From Vibrio brasiliensis LMG 20546 (GTDB taxonomy: Bacteria; Pseudomonadota; Gammaproteobacteria; Enterobacterales; Vibrionaceae): 49,165 nucleotides of DNA. This document shows positions 35,781-47,158 of the stretch, piece by piece (the stretch's first letter is position 1; each line of letters starts with the position of its first letter). A model generated the notes under the pieces. The model saw only the letters and a program-made list of their open reading frames with translations. It ran no database searches and was not told where the DNA came from. The stretch lies in NCBI RefSeq assembly GCF_000189255.1, contig NZ_AEVS01000084.1, positions 1 to 49,165 on the forward strand, written 5' to 3'. Position numbers and translations under genes: made by a program.

Positions 35781-36731
35781 GCTTTGTTTCCCTTTCCTCT
35801 CACTGGTGTTGAAACCGCTTCCTCTGGAGACATCATTCGCTTATAAATCCGATATTTCAGGGTGCTTGTAGCTATATCAAAGTGTTCAGCAGCATCTTCG
35901 ATACATGGATAAATTGTTTCAAAAATGGTTATGGGCTTACCATGAACCTCCCTGACAGCATTGGTTGAAGACATCCACTCGAAATTACTTGAACCCCAAG
36001 GTTTCGTATCATCCTTTCTCACCAGTTTCATACCTGGCGGTACATCGCCTACGTCACTTTTGAATGCGTCATAGTTTAACCACTGTGCATCTATATTTCC
36101 TTCGTGGCGAGTAAGTAGCGCTAGGTGGCGACGAAAAAGGTTAGTCCCTGCATCTGGGTGTTTGCTGTGCCGTCTTTGCTTATCGGGAATTGGCTTATCT
36201 TCTCGCAAGCAGCGTTCTACAACATGCGGTTCGATGCCTCGTTTTTCCCCAATTTTTAGTCCAGCTTCCTTGCGTGAGTGGTATGTTTGATTACCCACGG
36301 TTATTGGTATTCCTCTAGCACCACCTAAGTTGCCAGGCTTAGCTGTATTTAATCCTAGCTCACCCAACGCATCTAGTTTCTCCACCCAAAAGCTTTCTCG
36401 TAAGCTTAACTGCTTACCCAATGGAATGTTGTCTTCCAGTACATCGAATTTAAATGCAAGTTCACCGTGTTCCCGTATGGCCTTGGCGAACCTATTTTTA
36501 GCACCCTTTTCCGCTGCTTTTTTGTGGTAGTACCATTGTTTATTAACAGTAAGTACCGTTAAACCAACGTAAATCTGACCGGTCTTTGGCAAGGTGATTT
36601 TGTAGATTCTACCGCTTCGGTTGCCAGCGTAGCGAAAAACGGGAGTGTCAATAGCTTCATCTAGAGGCCAGCCTTGTTTAATTCTTCCCCATATAAGGTG
36701 CTTGTCTTTTTCTCTGTTAATTGCTCTTAAG
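35777..36731 (-). pseudogene. GIY-YIG nuclease-like gene, 5' end cut by IS3 remnant
   Basis: The minus-strand frame is open past the apparent TTG start at 36592 up to the IS edge, and the real GIY-YIG motif lies in that upstream part: RIYKITLPKTGQIYVG, followed by LRESFWVEKL with the catalytic Arg and Glu region. Two similar NUMOD/HTH-like units are visible: LIWGRIKQGWPLDEAIDTP before the nuclease domain and LKYRIYKRMMSPEEAVSTP near the C-terminus. The frame runs into IS sequence without a start, so the gene lacks its N-terminus. Around 318 residues remain. A downstream TTG could still allow expression of a motif-less product. Confidence 0.6.
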
Positions 36732-38206
<1,475 letters not shown>

Positions 38207-38220
38207 TCTGATAGTTGCAA

Positions 38221-38262
38221 AGCTGGTATCAAAAAACAGTCGTATGTTGATACCAGCTTTTT
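38221..38262 (+). terminator. Terminator after the tyrosine recombinase
   Basis: AGCTGGTATCA / TGATACCAGCT, an 11-bp perfect stem with a 16-nt loop, is followed by TTTTTTAT. Confidence 0.75.
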
Positions 38263-38274
38263 TATATCTAAAAT

Positions 38275-38310
38275 GGTATCAAAAAATTAGCACTTAAGAT
38301 AAATGATACC
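38275..38310. repeat. Inverted GGTATCA/TGATACC repeat upstream of serine recombinase
   Basis: GGTATCA at 38275-38281 and TGATACC at 38304-38310 repeat the stem bases of the terminator just before it. They lie 55-90 bp upstream of the recombinase start and could be its crossover/operator (res-like) site. Confidence 0.4.
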
Positions 38311-38364
38311 TATAGTTATTGATGCTAGGTTATTTGATGCCAAATTTGAACAAGGGAAATAGTA

Positions 38365-38931
38365 ATGAGGATTTTTTCATATTGCCGAGTATCGACAACG
38401 GAGCAGTCTACAGAAAACCAGATAATTGCAATTCGGCAGCGAGGGTATGAGATTATTGAATCACGAGTCGTATCTGAAACGGTATCTGGCTCGGTTGAAG
38501 CGATGAAGCGAGACAAATTCAAAATGCTGGTGGAGCATCAGCTTGAATCTGGCGATATGCTGGTGGTTTTGAAACTAGACCGATTGGGGCGCGACAACAT
38601 CGATGTCCAAAAGACGATTACCATGCTAGGTGACAGGGGGATAAAAGTTGTTTGCTTAGACCTACCTGTTGCAGACTTGTCCAGCGCCGAAGGTAAATTG
38701 ATGCTGCAAATGTTTTCTGCCTTTGCTGAATTTGAGCGAAATCGAATTAGGGAAAGGACTAAGGAAGGTTTAGAGCGAGCCAAAGCCGAGGGTAAAAAAC
38801 TTGGAAGACCAGCAGCTCATTCCACCACGTATTCTGTTCAGGCAAAGAAGGCTGAGGGGTTGTCGCAGTCAAAAGTTGCGCTGACCCTCGGTTTAGGTAT
38901 AGCGACTGTCAAAAGGCATTGGAATAAGTGA
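38365..38931 (+). CDS. Serine recombinase, resolvase/invertase family
   Basis: The 188-residue protein has the catalytic serine at residue 10 (FSYCRVSTTEQ), the conserved VLKLDRLGRD and FAEFERNRIRERTKEGLERAKAEGKKLGRP blocks, and a C-terminal helix-turn-helix (GLSQSKVALTLGLGIATVKRHW). The length is typical for small Tn3 resolvases and DNA invertases. It sits alone in the island, with repeat sequences in front of it. It could resolve or invert part of the island, or be a leftover of a transposon. Confidence 0.9.
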   Translation: MRIFSYCRVSTTEQSTENQIIAIRQRGYEIIESRVVSETVSGSVEAMKRDKFKMLVEHQLESGDMLVVLKLDRLGRDNIDVQKTITMLGDRGIKVVCLDLPVADLSSAEGKLMLQMFSAFAEFERNRIRERTKEGLERAKAEGKKLGRPAAHSTTYSVQAKKAEGLSQSKVALTLGLGIATVKRHWNK

Positions 38932-39381
38932 GTTTACTTGTGGGCAAGCTAACTCATTTATCCCGATTATGTGTTTCAGTATCACTATGGTACCAAAAGT
39001 AATGAAAACACTCGTAGGTGCTATTTGTATCAATTTAGAACAGAGTTGATCGTGTTGACTTTTAATCACGAAGCTAACGTAGAAAGCTCCGTCTATTTCC
39101 AAACTGATCTAATACAATAGTTGTGCGTTTTACGCTTGGATATATATAAACAATCTCGTAAACTTTTCAAAGACTTGGTACCTACCCCCAGCTTAGTTGG
39201 TGGTAAGCTTCAGAACCTACCAAGGTAGGGCTAGAAACTTAGAGCTTATGCTCGTGTGAACAAGCCAGTTTATATTGCTCACCCCATAATTGACCATAGC
39301 TGAAACAGTGATTCATTGTGAATTTAGTTGACTAACATTTGATTAAGTTACGGTGAGTTGTGTTAGTTAAAGGAATCACCA
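38932..39381. other. Island non-coding stretch upstream of hsd operon
   Basis: This 450-bp stretch has no supported gene. CCTACC-AA-GGTAGG near 39215-39230 is a small hairpin and part of a longer imperfect repeat with the GGTACCTACC at about 39178-39188. A promoter for the hsd unit should lie in the last 100 bp, where TTGACT occurs at about 39327, without a clear -10. Confidence 0.4.
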
Positions 39382-40017
39382 TTGAACAAAAAGGAACTAC
39401 TTCAGTTCTATAAAGAACTCTATTTTCATGAGCTGGAGCGTAAGGATCGTATAACAGCACAAGCGCAAGTACGCTTTGCTTTTGTTGCAACGGGTGTTGC
39501 GTTATCTGCATATATGCTTAGGATGCTGGACTTTACTGAATCACCGACTCTCGTCTGGCTTTTTTTAGGTTGCCTCAGCCTGGCGTTAATTCCATTTTGT
39601 TGTTCAGTGTGGGTGTTAAGTCGAGCATTTTGGGGTAATCATTATGGTTACTTACCAGTTCTAACGGATGTGGAGGTATACCGTCAAGATTTAGAACATC
39701 ACTATGCGGAGACTGGAGAAAATGGGTCGATTGATAATGACATGTTGGATTATTTGCTCGGTAGCTTCGCAGATATTTCATCCCAGAATAGCAAGGTGAA
39801 TGAAGCACGCCTCACTAAGATGAACCACTTTTATAGATTTTCACTGCCCTCAGTGGGCTTTTTTGTGGTTGCAAGTGCTTTGTTTATTGTTGCAGATCTT
39901 GACGCATCATCGCCAAGGAAGCCAATTGTTATTCAACAAATTTCGACACCAATCATTGAACCTAAGTTACCAACGGAGTTGGTGCCCAACAAACAGGAAC
40001 TATTGAGCAATGACTAA
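39382..40017 (+). CDS. Membrane protein of unknown function, overlapping hsdR
   Basis: The 211-residue protein has hydrophobic segments near residues 28-45 (FAFVATGVALSAYML), 53-75 (LVWLFLGCLSLALIPFCCSVWVL) and 150-172 (FSLPSVGFFVVASALFIVADL), with a charged middle domain between the second and third. The N-terminal helix (KKELLQFYKELYFHELERKDRITAQAQ) precedes the first membrane segment, an arrangement reminiscent of SLATT-type effectors, but I cannot assign the family. A TTG start follows AAAGGA. Its end overlaps hsdR by 8 bases, so it is cotranslated with the restriction system. Confidence 0.65.
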   Translation: MNKKELLQFYKELYFHELERKDRITAQAQVRFAFVATGVALSAYMLRMLDFTESPTLVWLFLGCLSLALIPFCCSVWVLSRAFWGNHYGYLPVLTDVEVYRQDLEHHYAETGENGSIDNDMLDYLLGSFADISSQNSKVNEARLTKMNHFYRFSLPSVGFFVVASALFIVADLDASSPRKPIVIQQISTPIIEPKLPTELVPNKQELLSND

Positions 40018-42625
40018 TAAAAACGATGACCAAGATCCAACTGCTCCTAAGGTTTCAAGCATGCCTCGCCGTCCTCAACCGCCAAAACCACGTACTATTT
40101 TGGAACTTAAGACAACGTTAGAACCTGATCCTTGCTTTGCCTTTGAAGTTTGTAAAGATTCAACAAGTGGTGGAAATCGACGCATTTTCAAACGAATTGA
40201 AGAAATCCCTTGGCCTAACAAAAGTACTGAGTCTCAACAAGAAAAGCTCAACGAAGCTGATACTTGTCGAAAACATGTGACACCTAAACTTGTAGATGCT
40301 GGATGGGATGAAGCCCCACATCAAATAAAGGAGCAGCACCAACTAACCGATGGACGGATTACTGTTAGAGGTGATAAAACCTCACGCGGGGAAAAGTATC
40401 GGGCCGATTACCTGCTTAATTACAACCGAGACTTTCCTATTGCGGTGGTTGAGGCTAAGCCGGAATCAGCTCCTGTTGGTAAAGGTATGCAACAAGCTAA
40501 GACTTACGCTGAAATTCTGGGGCTTAAATTTGCTTATGCTACTAATGGCCATGAGATATTAGAGTTTGACTTTCTCACGGGTGTTGAACAAATCATTAAT
40601 GAATACCCTACTCCAGAAGAGCTGATAGCCCGTCTAACTAGTGGAGAAGGCATAGATACAGAAGCATCTGATAGGCTCCTAACTGCTTACCATCATGCAC
40701 CTGGCGGATTTTCACCTAGATACTACCAACAGATTGCTATCAACCGTACTGTGCTTTCTATCTTGCAGGGTAAGAAACGCAACTTGATCACGATGGCAAC
40801 TGGAACGGGAAAGACAGTAGTTGCCTTCCAAATCTGTTGGAAACTATGGAATTCAAGATGGAACGCTTCAGGTGAGTACCGCAAGCCAAGAATCTTGTTC
40901 TTGGCTGACCGGAATGTGCTTGTCGATGATCCAAAAGATAAGACCTTCTCCCCATTTGGAGACGCTCGATACAAGATCGAAGGAGGTAAAATCACCAAAA
41001 GTCGTGAAATGTACTTCGCAATTTATCAATCTATTGCTAAGGATAAGAATCGACCTGGCTTATATACGAAGTTTTCTCCTGATTTCTTTGATCTAATTAT
41101 TGTTGACGAGTGCCATCGTGGTAGTGCCAAAGATGACAGTAACTGGAGAGATATTCTTGAATACTTTAAGCCTGCTTATCAAGTTGGAATGACAGCAACG
41201 CCACTTCGTGAGGACAACCGGGATACATATAGCTACTTTGAAGATCCTCTTTACACATACAGTCTTGCACAAGGCATTGAAGATGGCTTTCTCGCACCGT
41301 ATAGAGTTCACCGCATTATTACTCAGGTAGACGCGACGGGATGGAGACCTACGAAGGGAGAGCTAGATCGTTACGGTCGTGAAATTCCAGACGGAGAGTA
41401 TGGAACAAAAGATTTTGAGCGCAGAGTCGTCTTGAAGGCTCGAACTGAGGTTATCGCTAAGCATATTACTGATTTTCTTAAACGGACCGACAGGTTCGCA
41501 AAAACTATCGTTTTCTGTGTAGACCAACCTCATGCCGATGAAATGCGTCGGGCTTTAAGTAACTTAAATAAGGACTTAGTCAAAAAGTATCCCGACTATG
41601 TTGCTCGCGTAACTTCAGATGAAAAGAAAATTGGTAAAGGCCACCTTAGTCGATTCCAAGAGTTAGAAACAACGAGTCCAGTTATCTTAACGACTTCGCA
41701 ACTGCTGACGACGGGAGTTGATGCGCCGACTTGTAAGAACGTCATTTTAGTTCGGGTTGTTAACTCTATGAGTGAGTTCAAACAGATAATAGGAAGAGGA
41801 ACTAGGTTGCGTGAAGATTACGGTAAGCTTTGGTTTAGTATTTTGGACTATACAGGCTCCGCTACTCAAAACTTTGCCGATCCAACCTTTGATGGCTTCC
41901 CTGACATTGAAGAGGACACCATAATTGATGATGAAGGTAATGAGTTACCTCAAGGTGACGATGACTTACCTGAAGAGAGTGGTGGTGATGAACATAATAC
42001 ACCGACAGAAGGAAAAGAGACTGGCTCAGGAGAAGATAGCCCTGCTACTGAGTCAGTTCGTTATTATGTTGACGGTGGCAGTGTTAGTATCTCTGCTCAT
42101 GTTGTGTATGAGTTTGACGCAAGTGGAAAGCAGCTAAAGGCTGTTCAGTTTACTGACTACACAGCAGAAAACGTAAGGACTCTGTTTTCATCCCCCGATG
42201 AACTTCGTGATAGCTGGGCTGATCCTGTTAAGCGCGAAGATATAATTGCGACTCTGGCCTCTAAAGGGATAGATTTTCAACACATTAGCGAAGAGGTTGG
42301 AAAGCCGGACGCAGACCCATTTGACTTGCTATGTCATTTAGCGTTTGATGCCCCATTGAGAACTAGGCTTGAGCGTGCTGAATATCTACGCAAGCAGAAC
42401 CCTGATTTCTTTGACAGATATGGCCCTCAGGCTAAAGAGGTACTCGAAGCGCTTTTAAACAAGTACCGAGAGTATGGCCCAACGCAGTTTAACCTTGCAG
42501 AAGTGGTTGATGTTCCACCAATTTCGGACTTTGGTAATTTGATAGAAATTGCGAGTCGATTTGGTGGACCAAGAGAGATGAAAAGCGCGGTAGACCAGAT
42601 GCAATCTCTGCTCTACCACTCATAA
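40010..42625 (+). CDS. hsdR: Type I restriction enzyme, R (translocase/nuclease) subunit
   Basis: The 871-residue HsdR has an N-terminal PD-(D/E)xK nuclease (RADYLLNYNRDFPIAVVEAK), a helicase motor with Walker A ATGTGKT, DECH box VDECHRGS, motif III VGMTATPLR, and late motifs VARVTSDEK, TTGVDAPTC and QIIGRGTRLRED. An acidic linker (EGNELPQGDDDLPEESGGDE) precedes the C-terminal HsdM-contact region. Size and layout are like EcoEI-type HsdR. It is followed by hsdM and hsdS at short spacing. It cuts foreign DNA lacking the cognate methylation after ATP-driven translocation. Confidence 0.93.
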   Translation: MTNKNDDQDPTAPKVSSMPRRPQPPKPRTILELKTTLEPDPCFAFEVCKDSTSGGNRRIFKRIEEIPWPNKSTESQQEKLNEADTCRKHVTPKLVDAGWDEAPHQIKEQHQLTDGRITVRGDKTSRGEKYRADYLLNYNRDFPIAVVEAKPESAPVGKGMQQAKTYAEILGLKFAYATNGHEILEFDFLTGVEQIINEYPTPEELIARLTSGEGIDTEASDRLLTAYHHAPGGFSPRYYQQIAINRTVLSILQGKKRNLITMATGTGKTVVAFQICWKLWNSRWNASGEYRKPRILFLADRNVLVDDPKDKTFSPFGDARYKIEGGKITKSREMYFAIYQSIAKDKNRPGLYTKFSPDFFDLIIVDECHRGSAKDDSNWRDILEYFKPAYQVGMTATPLREDNRDTYSYFEDPLYTYSLAQGIEDGFLAPYRVHRIITQVDATGWRPTKGELDRYGREIPDGEYGTKDFERRVVLKARTEVIAKHITDFLKRTDRFAKTIVFCVDQPHADEMRRALSNLNKDLVKKYPDYVARVTSDEKKIGKGHLSRFQELETTSPVILTTSQLLTTGVDAPTCKNVILVRVVNSMSEFKQIIGRGTRLREDYGKLWFSILDYTGSATQNFADPTFDGFPDIEEDTIIDDEGNELPQGDDDLPEESGGDEHNTPTEGKETGSGEDSPATESVRYYVDGGSVSISAHVVYEFDASGKQLKAVQFTDYTAENVRTLFSSPDELRDSWADPVKREDIIATLASKGIDFQHISEEVGKPDADPFDLLCHLAFDAPLRTRLERAEYLRKQNPDFFDRYGPQAKEVLEALLNKYREYGPTQFNLAEVVDVPPISDFGNLIEIASRFGGPREMKSAVDQMQSLLYHS

Positions 42626-42642
42626 GAAACTGGTAGTAACGA

Positions 42643-44205
42643 ATGACTAAAAAAAAGACTGAAAAGCCAATGACAACAGCTCAACAATTGGGCTCTATCG
42701 TAAAAAGTGCGCGTCAGATCATGCGTAAGGACAAAGGTCTTAATGGTGATCTGGATAGGCTACCTGTACTTACTTGGGTAATGTTCCTCAAGTTCCTTGA
42801 CGATCTGGAAAACCTCAGAGAAACAAAGGCATTAGTAGAGGGTAAGGACTTCAAACCGGCCATAGATGCCCCTTACCGTTGGCGGGACTGGGCAGCAAAG
42901 GAGGGCAGTATCACTGGTGATGAGTTGATCTCCTTCGTAAATAATGATTCGACCGTTAGACCTGATGGGACAGAAGGTGCGGGATTGTTCGCTTACCTAA
43001 AAGAACTTCAAGGTGAAAATGGGAAAATGGATCGCCGTGACGTAATAGCAACAGTTTTTAGCGGTCTACATAATAGGATGCTCAATGGTTATCTATTACG
43101 CGATGTGATTGATAAAGTTAATGGTATCCATTTTAACTCTTCTGAGGAAATGCATACTCTTAGCCGCTTGTACGAAACTATGTTACGTGAGATGCGTGAT
43201 GCGGCTGGGGACTCTGGTGAGTTCTACACACCACGACCAGTAGTTCGTTTCATGGTCGAAGTCACTAAACCTAAGTTGGGCGAAAGCGTGCTAGACCCTG
43301 CATGTGGAACCGGAGGCTTCTTAGTTGAAGCACTATCTTACCTAGAAGGTCAGTGTGAGACTGTAGAAGATCGTGCGATGTTACAAGGTTCGAGCATATT
43401 TGGTGGTGAGCCAAAACCTCTTCCATATCTCCTTGTTCAGATGAATTTGTTATTGCATGGACTTGAATACCCTCAGATTGACTCGGGCAACAGTCTGCGC
43501 TTTCCACTACGAGAAATGGGTGACAAAGACCGTGTTGATGTGATCCTAACTAACCCTCCGTTTGGTGGCGAGGAAGAGAAAGGAATATTGGGGAACTTCC
43601 CAGATGACATGCAAACCGCGGAAACCGCGCTTTTGTTTTTGCAACTCATTATGCGCAAACTGAAAAGACCAGGGCAAGGTTCAGACGCTGGCGGCCGTGC
43701 GGCGGTTGTTGTGCCGAATGGAACTTTGTTTTGTGATGGTGTTGGTGCTCGTATCAAAGAAGAGTTATTGAAAAACTTCAACTTACATACAATCGTCCGC
43801 TTACCTGAAGGAGTTTTTTCACCATATACAGATATTCCCGCGAACTTGCTATTTTTTGATCGAAGCGGTCCTACGAAAGATATTTGGTACTATGAAGTAT
43901 CTACCCCTGAAGGCCGTAGAAAATATACCAAAACAAACCCCTTGGATTACAGTGAGTTCTCAGATTGTCTTGATTGGTGGCATAGTCGAACTGAGAATGG
44001 TTGTGCCTGGAAGGTGAGCTCATCCGATATTGTTCAGTTCGATGAAAAAGGCTCATTATCAACGGTTGATTTGGATATTCGAAATCCACGTAGCTTAGAG
44101 GCTTTAGAACATGAAGAGCCTTCTGTTTTACTTAAAGGAATAATGGAAAAAGAAAAGTCTATTCTGGGAATTCTTAGTGACCTTAACAACACTCTAGGTA
44201 GTTGA
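42643..44205 (+). CDS. hsdM: Type I methyltransferase subunit
   Basis: This N6-adenine methyltransferase is 520 residues. An N-terminal HsdM helical domain (TAQQLGSIVKSARQIMRKDKGL) is followed by the AdoMet fold with motif I at D218PACGTGGF and the catalytic NPPFGG around residue 305. GEFYTPRPVVRFMVE is also typical. It starts 17 bp after hsdR and ends at the hsdS start. With HsdS it forms the modification complex that protects host DNA. Confidence 0.95.
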   Translation: MTKKKTEKPMTTAQQLGSIVKSARQIMRKDKGLNGDLDRLPVLTWVMFLKFLDDLENLRETKALVEGKDFKPAIDAPYRWRDWAAKEGSITGDELISFVNNDSTVRPDGTEGAGLFAYLKELQGENGKMDRRDVIATVFSGLHNRMLNGYLLRDVIDKVNGIHFNSSEEMHTLSRLYETMLREMRDAAGDSGEFYTPRPVVRFMVEVTKPKLGESVLDPACGTGGFLVEALSYLEGQCETVEDRAMLQGSSIFGGEPKPLPYLLVQMNLLLHGLEYPQIDSGNSLRFPLREMGDKDRVDVILTNPPFGGEEEKGILGNFPDDMQTAETALLFLQLIMRKLKRPGQGSDAGGRAAVVVPNGTLFCDGVGARIKEELLKNFNLHTIVRLPEGVFSPYTDIPANLLFFDRSGPTKDIWYYEVSTPEGRRKYTKTNPLDYSEFSDCLDWWHSRTENGCAWKVSSSDIVQFDEKGSLSTVDLDIRNPRSLEALEHEEPSVLLKGIMEKEKSILGILSDLNNTLGS

Positions 44206-44207
44206 AT

Positions 44208-45329
44208 ATGGCTTTAAGTAGAAAGTGGAAAATAAGAGATTTTTGTGACCTAGTTAAAGGAAACTCACCTACGTTAAAAACGGAACCAGGTGAGTACCCA
44301 CTAGTTGTTACGGCTGACTTTAGAAGGTCTTCTAATGACTTTCAGTTCGATGTGGAAGCTGTGTGCATTCCTCTGGTGTCTTCTACTGGACATGGAAACG
44401 CAGCAATTCACAGGGTTCACTATCAAAGTGGTAAGTTTGCTCTTGCAAACATCATGGTTGCTTTGATTCCCAACAATTTAGAGTTGTGCTACCCAAAGTA
44501 TTTATACTACTTGTTGCAATCATCCAAGGATCATGTGCTTGTTCCGCTAATGAAGGGGACATCTAATGTATCTCTTAAGGTTAAAGACATTGCTGAAGTA
44601 GAGTTGTATCTACCCACTTTGGAAAATCAAATAGAAGCGGTATCAAAAATAGATGAAGCTCTTGCAAAAGTTAATGAGGTAAAGTCTTTAAGGCACAGTC
44701 TAATCATGGAATCAAATGCTTTTCTACAGAGCGTTTTTCAAAAAGTAATAGAAGGTGCTGATTACCAGAAAATGGAAGATGTAGCTCCGGTAGTTCGTAG
44801 GAAGGTCGAGATTGATATTGATGGAGAATATCCTGAGTTAGGAGCCAGATCATTTGGGAAGGGCATTTTTCACAAGCCTACTCTAAATGGTTTTGAGCTG
44901 GATTGGCAAAAATTGTATGCCGTTCATGATGGTGATTTAGTAATAAGCAATATCAAAGCATGGGAAGGTGCAATTGCTGCTGCGGGACCAAAAGATCATG
45001 GTCGTGTAGGCTCGCACCGTTATTTGACTTGTCTTCCAAAGCCTGGTGTTACAACAGCTAAGTTTTTAAGTTTCTATTTGTTATCAAATCAGGGGATTGC
45101 GAAGGTACAAGCGGCCTCACCAGGAAGCGCTGATCGCAACCGGACACTTGCGATAAAAAGGTTAGAAAAAATTGAGGTGCCGATTCCCGATTTCGATACA
45201 CAGTTGTGGTTCAGCCAACTGTTAGATGGGGTCGAGCAGATCAAGCAAGTGCAAGAGTCAAATAGGCTTGAGTTAGAAGCCCTAGTACCTGCAATCCTGG
45301 ATAAAGCTATTAAAGGAAAGCTGGTTTAA
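44208..45329 (+). CDS. hsdS: Type I specificity subunit
   Basis: The protein has 373 residues from the ATG at 44208 (a TTG two codons earlier overlaps hsdM). It has two target-recognition domains, each followed by a conserved helical spacer: LYLPTLENQIEAVSKIDEALAKVNEVKSLRHSLIMESNAFLQSVF in the middle and VPIPDFDTQLWFSQLLDGVEQIKQVQESNRLELEALVPAILDKAIKGKLV at the end. Each half reads one side of the bipartite DNA site. Both halves appear intact. The site itself cannot be deduced. Confidence 0.93.
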   Translation: MALSRKWKIRDFCDLVKGNSPTLKTEPGEYPLVVTADFRRSSNDFQFDVEAVCIPLVSSTGHGNAAIHRVHYQSGKFALANIMVALIPNNLELCYPKYLYYLLQSSKDHVLVPLMKGTSNVSLKVKDIAEVELYLPTLENQIEAVSKIDEALAKVNEVKSLRHSLIMESNAFLQSVFQKVIEGADYQKMEDVAPVVRRKVEIDIDGEYPELGARSFGKGIFHKPTLNGFELDWQKLYAVHDGDLVISNIKAWEGAIAAAGPKDHGRVGSHRYLTCLPKPGVTTAKFLSFYLLSNQGIAKVQAASPGSADRNRTLAIKRLEKIEVPIPDFDTQLWFSQLLDGVEQIKQVQESNRLELEALVPAILDKAIKGKLV

Positions 45330-45792
45330 TGGCTATGCCTGCTCCCACTTTGGAGTAGAGCCAGTTCACTATTGGTTGCTGCCCACAGGCTTTTCTAACA
45401 CGATCCGCAGCTTGACCAGACTCTATCTGGGCCAGTATTGCAGGATGCAGCCGGGTAGGAGCGACGGAGTGGTTTATTGGTAACTTTTGTGAGTGTAGAC
45501 TTTGAGCGGAGCGAATTGGCTGAAGTGCGCGAGTATGAATATTGGCGGGTTAATTAAGGTACAGCTGAAGTAACTTGTTATGGAGGCTGGCTAACTCAAA
45601 TACCCTAGCTGACTTCACGTGACCTAAAAAATTTAGTGCAAGCTGCGAACAAGCTTGGAGCTGCTTGCACTAAATACTCATACTAATGAACCGAAACTAA
45701 TAACCCTCCAACTTTTCTCGGTTTACCAGGGCTGAATCACACCATGAAGAATGTAGCCCCTATGTTGATAGTTACAGGTGAGTCATTTCTAT
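45330..45792. other. Spacer between hsdS and integrase
   Basis: This 463-bp stretch between convergent genes has no supported frame. AGTGCAAGC at 45636-45644 and GCTTGCACT at 45664-45672 form a 9-bp inverted repeat that could act as a terminator or a recombination arm site. Confidence 0.45.
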
Positions 45793-47031
45793 TTAGATAA
45801 CTTTTAGTTGCTTTGTTCCGTAAACCGAAAGATTACCCTTGGCAGCCTCTTCTATATGCCCACTCCACCAGTACATCATGGGCCTCCTGCGCACCAAGTA
45901 ATCGGTACGGTTGTAAGCACTACGCACTTGGTTGTCATCAACGTGAGCTAAAGCTGCTTCAATTAAATCAGCTTCAAATCCCTGCTCATTGAGCGTTGTA
46001 CTGGCAAGAGAGCGTAAACCGTGGCTAACTAGCCTTCCTGCGAACCCCATTCGCTTCAAAGCCATATTCGCAGTCTGGCTATTACATGGTTTTTTCGGGT
46101 CGCGGTCAGAAGGGAAGATATAAACACGATTGCCGCTAATTGGCTTCATGACTTCCAGCAGTTTAAGTGATTGCTCTGTTAAAGGGATACGATGCTCCCT
46201 GCGTTTTTTCATTCTTTCCGCTGGAATTACCCACACCTTCTCATCTAGATCAATTTCATCCCAACGAGCTCCGGAAGCTTCACTAGGACGTGTGATGGTG
46301 TGTAATTGCCACTCAATCAAGCATCGGGTGGTGCGTTTGATGCTGGCGTTAGCTATGGCTGACATGAGTTCAGGAAGCTCAGTCGGAGTAAGCGCGGCCA
46401 TGTTCTCTTTCTTAGGCTTTTTGAAGGCGGCTTTAATGCCTGTCAGCGGGTTTGCATGGACGAGACCACAGTTCGTGGCAAAATTCATGATCTCATTAAG
46501 ACGTTGAGCTAGTCGTTTTACGGTTTCCAAGCTGCCTTTTGCTTCGATAGGTTTCAATAGCTCAATTACTTGCGGTGCTGTGATTTCTCTTACTGGCATT
46601 TCGCCTAAGCGAGCAAAAATGTGCAGCTCTAGAGAGCGCCAGATATCAACGGCGTAATCTGCGGTCACATCCCCTTTTTTGATTTCAAACCATTCGTTAG
46701 CGACATTGAAGAAAGTGTGCTGGTGGATAGCCTTGTGCTCTTGCTGTTCCTGCTTACGCTTTTCTTGTGGGTCGATACCCTCTGCTAGAAGTTCTTTGGC
46801 TTCCATTGTCGTTTTGCGTGCTTTTGCTAAGGGAAGATCTGGGTATCTTCCTAGGCTCAAATTAGCACGCTTTCGGCTATTGGGGCGGTAGTAGTTTAAA
46901 ATCCAATGCTTGGAGCCGTTCGGTTTCACTCTTAAGCGAAGGCCATCACCATCAAAAAGGTTGTATTCCTTCTCTTGTGGTTTGGCTGCTTTGATTTCCT
47001 TGTCGGTCAGTCTAGTTGTAGTTTTTGCCAT
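45793..47031 (-). CDS. P4-type tyrosine integrase
   Basis: The 412-residue protein starts with the DUF4102 arm-binding domain (TRLTDKEIKAAKPQEKEYNLFDGDGLRLRVKPNGSKHWILNYY), then a core-binding domain and a catalytic domain. Active-site blocks are TRPSEASGARWDEI (Arg), VSHGLRSLASTTL (HxxR) and LAHVDDNQVRSAYNRTDYL (His and Tyr). It lies about 165 bp from the ssrA 3' end, facing away from ssrA along the same strand, the usual position for integrases that use ssrA as attB. It is probably the enzyme that inserted the island. No excisionase gene is visible beside it. Confidence 0.93.
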   Translation of the reverse strand: MAKTTTRLTDKEIKAAKPQEKEYNLFDGDGLRLRVKPNGSKHWILNYYRPNSRKRANLSLGRYPDLPLAKARKTTMEAKELLAEGIDPQEKRKQEQQEHKAIHQHTFFNVANEWFEIKKGDVTADYAVDIWRSLELHIFARLGEMPVREITAPQVIELLKPIEAKGSLETVKRLAQRLNEIMNFATNCGLVHANPLTGIKAAFKKPKKENMAALTPTELPELMSAIANASIKRTTRCLIEWQLHTITRPSEASGARWDEIDLDEKVWVIPAERMKKRREHRIPLTEQSLKLLEVMKPISGNRVYIFPSDRDPKKPCNSQTANMALKRMGFAGRLVSHGLRSLASTTLNEQGFEADLIEAALAHVDDNQVRSAYNRTDYLVRRRPMMYWWSGHIEEAAKGNLSVYGTKQLKVI

Positions 47032-47158
47032 TATGGGTACACCAAATTAACGAACTTTAGGTAGTGTACCCACGGATGTACCCATAATGCAAAGAAGCCA
47101 TTGGATGTTAAAAAACGCCAGAGGAAGCTAAGTGATTGATTTTACTTTGATGCGGACA

